Assembly: GCA_031213475.1 (NCBI GenBank)
Contig: JARUPZ010000003.1
Span: 16,734,869 to 16,798,868 of the forward strand
Reading direction: 5' to 3'
DNA from: Nereocystis luetkeana
Taxonomy: Eukaryota > Sar > Phaeophyceae > Laminariales > Laminariaceae
DNA length: 64,000 bases
The translations under genes were made by a program, and so were the position numbers. Shown here piece by piece: positions 56,061-64,000 of the stretch (within the stretch, counting starts at the first letter, position 1; each line of letters starts with the position of its first letter). A model generated the notes under the pieces. The model ran no database searches. It saw nothing but the letters and a program-made list of their open reading frames with translations, and was not told the origin of the DNA.

Positions 56061-57128
56061 ATGCGGAGTCTCCGCCGCAATTACCTTCACCCGCCTCCGC
56101 TCTTCGGGGTATACGCTACACTACTACCTGTACTACTGTTACATGTCCTACTTCAAAGCTTGGCACAGACATCGGCGCAATCGGTTTGTGGCGTAGTGCA
56201 AACCTCGCCAATTCGAGTAGATACCGCAGCTGGAGCGGATGTACTTAGAGCGGCTGTGAACTGCACAGGCGGTGGTCAAGTAGAGGCCTACTGGGCTGGC
56301 GTTGTTACGCTAGACGTTGCTATTTCAGTCGCGGAGGGCACTTTCTTGTCCGTGACAGGAGAAGATGATCTGGCAGAGGCGCACGCCGGCGGCTCCCCGA
56401 CCCGCCTGTTCGAAGTTGCTTCAGGTGGTGGTCTGACGCTGACTCGGCTTAGGCTGTGGGGAGGATCTGCAGCGACCGGCGGCGCAGTATTCTCTGGGTC
56501 TGCAAATTTGACACTGGACGGCTGCACCTTTGAAAGTAACGTGGCGACCGATGGGAACGGGGGCGCGGTACGGGCCGAGGGTGGGAATGTCATGATAGTC
56601 GGGGGAGAGTTCTTGGGCAACCGCGCCTCACGATACGGCGGCGCCGTGCATGCCATCGGCGGTAAGTTGGTCGTTCAAGGGGGATCGAGGTTCAAGGACA
56701 ACGAGGCCATCGGGGGCGGTGCGTTATTCTGCGGGTTAGGCGAGGTGGGATCGAAAAATCAGCAGCGCGCTGTATGTTCCCTCACAGAAGCGGAATTTGT
56801 GTCCAACAGTGCTGCCCGCGCGATTCAAGATGAAAATTACAAGTTGGAGGAGCTTCTGATTGTTGGTTTTACGTATCTCGATGGGGGCGGAGCCGCCATG
56901 TTCTTGTTTGCCGACGTGGACATCACCGATTCGGTGTTCAGCGGCAACCACGCGCTACTTTCGGGAGGGGCTTTACACGGAGGCCTTGATACCAGCATGT
57001 CGGTCAATGGGTGCACGTTTGGAAACAACACCGCGGGCAAGTACGCTGGCGCGATTTCCGCTTTTTCGATGACGTTGGGAGGAGGCACGCAGCTCGCAAA
57101 CAACTGGGCATTGGACGATGGCGGCGCG
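56061..57128 (+). CDS. Paralogue of beta-helix gene, exon 1
   Basis: A 356-codon exon of the same length as exon 1 at 2579, with the same signal peptide core, the same repeat pattern and the same GTGAGT donor (57129). I count 25 differences in 356 residues (93% identity). Five fall in the first 18 residues and five cluster in QDEIYKLDILESV against QDENYKLEELLIV. The last ~80 residues are identical. No downstream exon is seen up to 64000, so the gene is either a partial duplicate or continues outside the window. The upstream 55310-56060 matches the other gene's upstream DNA, so promoter sequences may have been copied too. Confidence 0.8.
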
Positions 57129-57945
57129 GTGAGTGCAACAAAGAGTGCCTGTTTTGTGAACGCTGACTTTCAGTACAGCAGGAGATTCATATTAGAGTAC
57201 GGCCGAAGACTGCCGGCTACACTAAGCTGATAAACGCCACTGCGGTGTCCAGGCTCCATGCCGTATTCTTGTTTCCGACGTTGACCTATTATTGTTGACG
57301 TCCGGATTTAGGCCCTTTCTATAGGGGAGTTTTTTCTCCCAGAATCCCTTGACCCTTTTAGGACTGCAGTCCCGTTCTGGGGGCAAACTACGTACAATAG
57401 GACTGGTTTGTCCCCAAAACGGGACTGCAGTTCTAAAAACGTTAAGTTTGAAAATAATCAGACGTATGTATCAGGATATATATGGAGGTGTTCTGTCACA
57501 ACTTGTGAAAAGATCAGGAGCAAAATGAACCGGGAAAGTTACGTATATATATATGTCACATATTTGGAAAAGAATATCAGGAAAACCTAGAAATTTAAGT
57601 GGATTTCACTTCTGTTGGCCTGTTTTTCTCAACAACAACTGCTGTTTCTTGCTTCATTATTTGTTTGTGCCAACCCGAGCCTATTCACAATGTTTCTAAG
57701 CTGCGGTCGCCCACTGCTCTACAACAATGCAATCAGCCACAGCAGTACTACTGATGGGTATCAATGGCGATATGACCAACCTTGGTGCATGCACGGGGTA
57801 TACATGCCATAGTAAATGCAGTCATGAATACCGACCGCCCGTGGGTGATCTTTCTATTAATAATATTAATAGAATGCTGACGCTGTTTTACTATTATACC
57901 AAGTACCAGTACGTACTGAAAAAAAACTACCAGGGTATAGAGTAA
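57129..57945. other. Intron-side sequence of the paralogue
   Basis: The first ~55 bp after the donor stay nearly identical to the left copy. Similarity then drops to patches (57440-57880 matches 3900-4260). A foldback element sits at 57353-57440. Confidence 0.5.
57353..57440. mobile_element. ~90-bp foldback element, copy 1
   Basis: Two arms of ~35 bp (CTTTTAGGACTGCAGTCCCG and its near complement CGGGACTGCAGTTCTAAAAA) around a short loop. The left duplication block lacks it. Copies 2 and 3 lie near 61.8 and 61.0 kb. Confidence 0.75.
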
Positions 57946-58894
57946 GTCGGAATACGGTAGATTACTACCCGGTATTCCCTTTATTAAACATGTTTTACAC
58001 AAATTGTTGTATAAACCAGAATACTAATCTATTTCGAGTATTATAGATGACAGGATCTGAACAATTTCCTGAACCGGGCAGCGTTGTGCGTCGATGTGGT
58101 AGCGCAGCCAGTTACTACCTTGTACCTGGTAGGTTATTCCTCCCATTGATTGGCTTGTTTCGATACATTACTCACGCGAGAGTCACTCGCTAATTCGCCG
58201 CGGGTAACCGCTATCAGCCCACGGTCCCCGCCGGCCACCTTCTTACCCGCGTCGGGTAATAAGTCCGATTTTTAGGGGGTACCCTTTGGTGGCGTGTATC
58301 CGGCGGAGTGCAGCTCTATACTCTCCATCAATAATCTTATATGAGATCCGGGTTTTGGCCTTGTCCCACTGCGTACGGCACACGCGTAGCATGTTTGTTG
58401 CGAGAATAACTCAGCACTTATTTCCCTCGTGTCGAAACTCGTGACGAAACTGCTGTGCTTTACCCACGCTATAGTACCCGTAGGCCCTCTCGGCTGTTAG
58501 TTGATAGTCTTTCGAGAAACAAAATTACACGCATAGATAGGGAGAAGCAAAATCGGTGACATCAACGGTAAAAAGTGCCAATTATTAGTACGTGCCAGGT
58601 ATGGCGTTCTGCCCTGTATAGAATACCAGGTACGCGCGTAGGCGACAAGTTAATAACGGTGATAGTACCGTAAGAACAGCAGTGTATCCGGGTATTTTAA
58701 AAGTTTAATCAGTATATATAGAGCATGGCTCAGCTGAGAAGCTGAGAAAAAGTACGTACCTGGTATAGTATTCTTGTTAGTTGTAGCATGTAGTACGTCA
58801 TGTTAATATAGATAAATGTTATTATGGCTGTTTATTTCTCGCCTCTAGTACGGAGTATCGTGGTTGATATTGTTTTTTTTTTTTTTTTTTTTTT

Positions 58895-59202
58895 CATCCC
58901 ATTCATTATCTTCGCACATCTTCTTCTCTCTCTCCTTCCAACTCGTAACTCAGATCCGGGGTCACATAGCAGGCTCTTCTCCCCCCTTCCCGCTACGGTA
59001 CGTACCTTCATTTTTATCGCGAGAAGATTTCAGCCTTTTCTTCCCTCGTCGACTCGCATCGAATTGTGCCTACCCACGCTGCAAGGCGCTCTCAACAATT
59101 GAGTCCCTTTTTTTATTTTGCAAATAAAGTCAAAGTCCGACCCTCCTGGGGCTCGAACCCAGGACTCAAACAAGTAGAATTCGAGGTTAATCACTTGAAC
59201 CA
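58895..59202 (-). mobile_element. tRNA-derived SINE, copy 3
   Basis: Minus-sense copy with a long A tail (the T run at 58871-58894). The first ~10 bp of the head are missing. It faces copy 4 head to head across 37 bp. Confidence 0.9.
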
Positions 59203-59239
59203 GGAAACAGTAAAGCAGCGGTGTTATGGTAGACATACC

Positions 59240-59565
59240 GGTCGCCCCGGTGGTTCAAGAATTCTACTTGTTGTTTGGGTCCTGGGTTCGAGCCCCAGGT
59301 GGGTCGGACTTTTGACTTTATTTGCAAAAAAACAATAGAAAAAAAAGGATTCAATTGTTGAGAGCGCTTTGCAGGGTGGGTAGGCACAAATCGATGCGAG
59401 TCGACGAGGGAAGAAAAGGCTGAAATCTTCTCGCGATAAAAATAAAGGCACGTCACGTACCGTAGCGGGAAGGGGGGAGAAGAGCCTGCTATGTGACCCC
59501 GGATCTGAGTTACGAGTTGGAAGGAGAGAGAGAAGAAGATGTGCGAAGATAATGAATGGGATGAG
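59240..59565 (+). mobile_element. tRNA-derived SINE, copy 4
   Basis: Plus-sense copy. Part of the A-box region is deleted (GGTTCAAGAATTC), the B box is intact, and the tail starts GATGAGAAAAAC. Confidence 0.9.
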
Positions 59566-60999
59566 AAAAACAAATACTGGAGTAAAAAATAATAATCTCC
59601 TAGGATAGCGATCATCTATTCGCTGCTATCTATCTAGTGTACTACCTGGTACTACACTCCTCCATGTCACCCTCGTCTATTTATCTCGTCAACTCCTTCA
59701 ACACATCCTGTTCCTCCTTGCACATTTCACTTTCTCCTACTATTTGAGTGCTACTACTGCATCTATTGTGCATCTATTTCCTCCTCCTCCCGGCTACTAT
59801 TAAGATATTTCTTCTTTCTAACAGGTCGAGGTCACGTACGTACACAAAATCGCAGTTTATTTCAGCTTTTTCGCGAAGCCCATTGGGCCGTGCAAATACG
59901 ATTAATCATTTCATTCCTATCCCTTCGCTCTATCCCCCGTATATCTCGAAGTTTTTCTCCGATTTCACCTTGGTTCTTAGCGCTATGATTCTAATTCTGC
60001 CTTGTATGCCCCAAACTTCTTTGTGGACATCATCCCTTATTGGTTTCCCCTACTATATGTCCTTCCATACTTCCTCAACTACTATATCCCACCTTATTCC
60101 TACTAGCGCTTTTGTTACTTTCTCCCATACAACTCCATTAATTGGGGGGGGGGGCGTACACAATTTAGTTACGATACTACGTGACAAAAAAAAAATAAAA
60201 ACATGGGTTAAGCGCTTACCAGGTACGTATGTATACACGGGCATCACCCCCCCCCCCCCCCCGCCTTGTCCGAGACCGTCGTTCTCCTATCCGATACCCA
60301 TCCGCGGCTACGGTCATCCTGTCCGCCTGGCTGGGTGATAACAATGTCGCTCCCAGAGGATTGAACCGGACAAACGCATATAGGACTGGGCCGTAGGAAA
60401 GCAGAAGTGATAGCACCATACACTCGTTTTTGCTGGTCTCCAGTGTAACAATCGCGAGACATCTGCTAGTTTTCGAGTACATCAGAGTACACTCTACGGT
60501 AGTATGTAAAGAAATACTACTATTAATAGTAGCCCATCCTGTCCTTCCTCCCTACTCGAGTCAAGCGTGCAAGCTCTTGCCTACCTGGTGCAGTTCAGTT
60601 CATACCCACTCCCAAAGCAGTGTCAAAATCAAGAGAAAAAATACGTACGTACGCAAGACGTACGAGTTGTCCAGAATCTCCGCCGGAAAAGCCAAGCGCT
60701 TGTCATCAAGAAATCGCGCGTATAGTACGTATTTTTACATACATAATACCTGGTACCAGATACCGGGTACCTGGTACGTTCGATCCGTAAAAACAAATAC
60801 TCCGCACCAAGAAAAAAAAGAAAAATGAAAATATCGAAATTAGCTGAAATTGCACACTCACCTTCTACGTATTATGTTAATGTTACGCGAAGAGAGATGC
60901 TGCAATTCACAACTCGTCGTCTATTATTCGCCGTTCACCAATATCAACTTCAAAGTAATACCCAAATAGATGAAACTATTCACACCTCGGATGACCCTC
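59566..60999. other. No recognised gene
   Basis: A 196-codon plus frame (59748-60338) crosses a C17 run and is not supported. Four or more TACCWGGTA sites occur, including the stacked set at 60747-60776. Confidence 0.35.
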
Positions 61000-61085
61000 T
61001 TAGTACGCCAGTCCCGTTTGGGTACGAACTACTTAGAATTAGAGTGAATTGTCCCCACATATGGGAGTGCGGTATTAAAGGGGAT
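61000..61085. mobile_element. Foldback element, copy 3 (diverged)
   Basis: Shares CCAGTCCCGTTTGGGTACGAAC, then TTGTCCCCACATATGGGAGTGC with copy 2. The inverted arms are partly mutated. Confidence 0.6.
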
Positions 61086-61099
61086 AAAGTAACTCTCGG

Positions 61100-61570
61100 G
61101 TAACACTTATCTACGTTATGGGGCCTAACACAGGGACGTGGTAACGTACTATTAATACCATAGTGTTAGCCCTGGAGGAGCAATCACGGTAACGCGGTAA
61201 CACAGTGTTAGCTGGAAACCCACGAACGTGCACACGCCTTCACGTTATGTTTCTGCTCGATCTCGTCCAGCTCTGATACAGCAGTAACATTATGTTTTGC
61301 CGTGATTCATCCTTGAACTAACACAGTAACACAGTGTTAGGCTTTGACTAAGAACGTACGTTATCACTCTAACAACATGCCCAGATCGATATCCGCATAT
61401 TTACCAACACGTATGTTACCGTCGACGCAGCGTTAGGCGTTACACGCTAACATAGTGTTACCCCTAGGAGGAGTGTTACACATAACTCCCTAACCCTAAC
61501 GTTACCATGTTCGCCAGCACTAACACACATAACATTGTGTTCCAAATAACACACTAACATAACATAACGC
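61100..61570. repeat. Cluster of TAACAC...GTGTTA palindromes
   Basis: At least six near-palindromes of the type TAACAYAGTGTTA (for example 61200, 61330, 61448), with many half-sites GTAAC and GTTAC. No gene is seen. Confidence 0.6.
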
Positions 61571-61786
61571 AGTGGCCAGCAGTACTATTATTAATATTTC
61601 TCTTGCCATCCGACAATGTGCAGCATGATCTTCAACATGACTTTCCCGAAAGAACAAAACCTCGGAAACAAAAGGAAACCCATGCACCAAGCCTACCTCC
61701 CTTCCGTGCCAACTTTCAGCTACTATTTATTATCAACACTACGTTGTCTGGACCCCCCATCTGATTGCCTTGTGTGTGTGTTCTTC

Positions 61787-61873
61787 AAGAACCGCAGTCC
61801 CGTTTGGGGACAAAACTACTTGAATTTTGACTGGTTTGTCCCCACATATGGGACTGCGGTTCTAAAAGGGTTA
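61787..61873. mobile_element. Foldback element, copy 2, inside LINE tail
   Basis: Arms AGAACCGCAGTCCCGTTTGG and CCCACATATGGGACTGCGGT around a ~20-bp loop. The LINE tail is interrupted between GTTCTTCA and TTAAACCG, which are three bases apart in the other copies. Confidence 0.8.
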
Positions 61874-62794
61874 AACCGTTCTTTCTACCCGTCGACATCC
61901 AGCACAACCAGTGTCCGTGCCGATTCTTCAATCCTAGAAGAGATACAAGTTCTGTGGTCACAACGCTACGCGACAGAGATACTACGTAGCCACGTACCAG
62001 GTATGTACGCAGTAAGCACTGCAGTGGGCAATGTAATGCCATGTCATCATACTAGATACGACAGGCACGACATACACAATCTATGAAATAAGGAAACGAA
62101 AAAAATCAATCAAAGAGAAAACAAAAACAATTTAGACAAATCGAAAGTGAAACAGAAAAAAAAAAAAAAAAACTAGGAGAAACGATCTGTCGTGCCCCCC
62201 CCCTCGCAGGCGAGGTGGCCAACACTTGAAAAAGAACGAGCTGGAAAAAAGGAAAAAAATACCAAACACACCACTGCATGTAAACAGAGTAAGATGAAGA
62301 ACCCAAGGACAAAAAAATATGAAAGGGAAAATAACAAAATAACAGAGGGAAATAACAGGCAGACCAAAGCCCAAAGCACCCTCCAGGTGGCGGCAGCAGT
62401 TTGTGGTACTATATAGTAGTATAGCCAGGTTCCCCCTGCTAATCCTTCTGGTACCTTGCTACCCAGACTGCCGTCTCCGCCCTGGGTTCATCAAGTATGT
62501 CCAGCCCCTTGGCGTCAGACAATACGAAACGAGCAGAGAGGGTTGGTCATCCAACCACGCCACACGGCTCCTTCAGTACGGCTTGTTAATCAGAAAAGGA
62601 AGAGAAAAAAAATATAATGAATATCACGGAGAGTCAGCGCAAGAAAGACACAAACAAAACAAAAAGAGAAGACAAGGGAAGACCACGTTCGAACCAGCTG
62701 CACCAGTTGGTGGCACTAGTAGTATGGTCATGGTCTACGGCTTAGTCGGCCTGGTGCCTTGCTACCCTGTCTGCCATCTCCTTCCTACTTGCGT

Positions 62795-63830
62795 CTACCG
62801 CAGTTTCCCTTCTACCCCTCCTGTTCCCCCCCTCTCCGCATTCCCTTGGTCGGGCTTTCTGCCACTTCTCCTGTTGCCCCCTCCTCCCCCATTCCCTTGG
62901 ATACCATCCACGGCGGATGCGTGGCGCTGCCCACTCATCTCAGCCTCAGCCTCGTGCCACGTCACCATGAACCGCTCGGCTGCTTCAAGGATCCCCCGGT
63001 ACCACTTCCCCGCCTTTTTGGCTGCAGTGGGCCACAACGCGGTCTCAACTCCAAACACCAAGGGGGCAACTTCCGTTGACCCTTCGGTGGCTCGGAACTC
63101 CCTAAGGTCTTCGACTATAAATCTATGTTAAGTCTTTACACTGTCCGCCTAGTCTCGGGTTCTCCCCACCAGCTATCGTCCCGAACATTACCCGACTGGG
63201 TAATCGCTCTTTGCTTTGCCGTGCCACGCCCCCCGCAAAGAAGAGCCGCCGTTTACGAATGGTCGTTTCGATGCTCTCGGAACGTGTCATCTTGAGGGCC
63301 TTCGCGTACGAGAGGGTGGCATGGTCAGTACGTAGTCAGCGCTGGAAGCCAATGACTCGCAACAGGACTTGGTGGTGAGCCATTTTTAAGCTTGGCAAAG
63401 TGTTCCGCTCTGAGGGTCCACGTCACACACCCGTACAGCAGGGTCTCAATCACCTCGGCCTTCAGCATTCGGACTTGAAGGCTAAGGGGGGCGGTCGTCC
63501 TATCATACAACTCCTGGCCGAACCGTTTGAGGCATGCTCGCAAGAGGCGGATCCGTCGGTCGATTTCGAGCGAGAGGGCAGCGTTTACGTGAATAACGCC
63601 GCCTAGGTATAAGAACCGGGTCGTCTGCTAATAATACTTTTGGCCTGCCGCTTTGATGACGAGCGGTGGTGCGAGGGTTGTCTGGTCTGGTGCTTGTAGA
63701 ACCATTCTCTCTGTCTTCTTTTCCGACACCGTGAGGCCTGCTGCTTCGAAGACAGTCACGATGATTGTCATCATTTTCGCGAGCCCTTCAGCCGACTTCG
63801 GGACAATTCCTGCATCATCGGCGTACAACA
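62795..63830 (-). pseudogene. LINE reverse transcriptase C-terminal half
   Basis: The frame starts LLYADDAGIVPKSAEGLAKM, the polymerase active-site box of LINE-type reverse transcriptases. After one in-frame stop come RFLYLGGVIHVNAALSLEID and MLKAEVIETLLYGCVTWTL, and in a shifted frame ESIETTIRKRRLFFAGGVAR. The ORF ends with ILEAAERFMVTWHEAEAEM and a Gly-rich tail. Stops and frameshifts show decay. Upstream domains (endonuclease, most of the polymerase) are missing because the SINE and the window edge follow. Confidence 0.75.
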
Positions 63831-64000
63831 GTCGCCCCGGTGGTTCAAGTGGTTAAGCTCGAATTCTACTTGTTTGAGTCCTGGGTTCGAGCCCCAGGTG
63901 GGTCGGACTTTGCCTTTATTTGCAAAAAAAAAATAAAAAAAAGGATTCAATTGTTTAGAGCGCCTTGCAGCGTGGGTAAGCACAATTCGATGCAAGTCGA
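63831..64000 (+). mobile_element. tRNA-derived SINE, copy 5 (cut by window end)
   Basis: Head with A box TGGTTCAAGTGGTTA and B box GGTTCGAGCCC, then the shared body up to the edge of the window. It interrupts the LINE just before the codons for YADD. Confidence 0.9.

Larger units (their letters stand above)
49755..59205 (+). repeat. Segmental duplication, right copy
   Basis: Matches 978-6040 block by block in the same orientation, except for the inverted piece 57945-58590. It has been enlarged by inserts: MITE-like copy D, LINE copy L5, the ~0.9-kb element copy 2 with a SINE in it, and foldback copy 1. It carries nine TACCWGGTA sites outside the MITE, while the left copy has none. Confidence 0.85.
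18952..62003. repeat. TACCWGGTA micro-insertion sites (26 copies)
   Basis: Exact TACCTGGTA or TACCAGGTA (each other's complement) starts at 18952, 20845, 24654, 34622, 36378, 36677, 39611, 40629, 42287, 42549, 46314, 49739, 50509, 50990, 51371, 53852, 53859, 55801, 58123, 58624, 58757, 59643, 60217, 60747, 60768 and 61995. Chance expectation for this 9-mer pair in 64 kb is about 0.5. None lies in an exon of the beta-helix gene; three are in its introns. Paired repeats show a bare TA in one copy and the 9-mer in the other, meaning a net gain of 7 bp (CCTGGTA or CCAGGTA). Confidence 0.85.
61767..63830 (-). mobile_element. LINE copy L6, longest copy
   Basis: Minus sense. From the right: reverse transcriptase end with YADD (63815-63826), the C-terminal part of the ORF (stop near 62795), then a ~1-kb 3' region ending in a CA-rich tail near 61767-61780. 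It is cut at 63831 by a SINE and carries a foldback element in its 3' end (61783-61873). It links the anonymous ~790-bp repeat of L2, L3, L4 and L5 to a LINE. Confidence 0.75.

Noticed and set aside
59748..60338. 196-codon plus-strand frame
   Set aside because: It crosses homopolymer runs, has a Ser/Thr/Pro composition of a random frame and no motif.
61478..61495. Telomere-like CCCTAACCCTAAC
   Set aside because: Only two units, embedded in the TAACAC-rich array; too short to be an interstitial telomere.
18952..62003. Reading CCWGG as a restriction or methylation recognition site
   Set aside because: The enrichment needs the flanking TA and shows insertion polymorphism, which a simple recognition site would not explain.
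62403..63131. 242-codon plus-strand frame
   Set aside because: It is antisense to the LINE ORF end and 3' region; no start or homology support.
1..64000. CRISPR arrays, rRNA genes, complete tRNA genes, integrated virus genes
   Set aside because: None was seen; repeats here are dispersed or tandem without spacer structure.

Overview
This window is nuclear DNA from a eukaryote with GT-AG introns and many transposable elements. The gene content (polymorphic-membrane-protein-like beta-helix repeats joined to a Cys-rich stalk and a multipass membrane domain, beside DIRS-like tyrosine-recombinase, Ty1/copia, Ty3-type and LINE relics) fits a stramenopile best. A brown alga or close relative is my first guess, but this is inference from gene style, not from a marker gene. 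No rRNA, no complete tRNA gene, no CRISPR and no bacterial-style operon was seen. Layout: 1-977 is the 3' end of a Ty1/copia element (end of pol, then a 450-bp LTR). One 10-exon gene runs from 2579 to 27065 on the + strand. Its exons join in phase to a 1568-residue predicted membrane protein, and its 13.4-kb first intron holds a decayed DIRS-like retroelement on the minus strand plus tandem repeats. From 27 to 38 kb no intact gene is seen: there are Ty3-type integrase and gag-like relics, a small repeated coding element and a 188-bp tandem duplication. From 38 to 64 kb the DNA is a nest of non-autonomous elements: four copies of a 391/398-bp terminal-inverted-repeat element, a ~900-bp inverted-repeat element, five tRNA-derived SINEs, 5'-truncated LINE copies, a ~95-bp foldback family, CAA/CAG-rich modules and satellites. 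The first exon of the big gene occurs again at 56061-57128 (93% protein identity), inside a large direct segmental duplication: about 978-6040 matches about 49755-59205, with one ~0.65-kb piece inverted. The most unusual signal is a tiny palindrome, TACCWGGTA. I count at least 26 exact copies where about 0.5 would be expected by chance (2 x 64000/4^9). Where two copies of a repeat can be compared, one has a bare TA and the other has TACCTGGTA or TACCAGGTA, so it behaves like a 7-bp insertion at TA dinucleotides. Units can also stack head to tail. I know of no description of this; it could be the footprint of an unidentified TA-targeting transposon or some other micro-insertion process.
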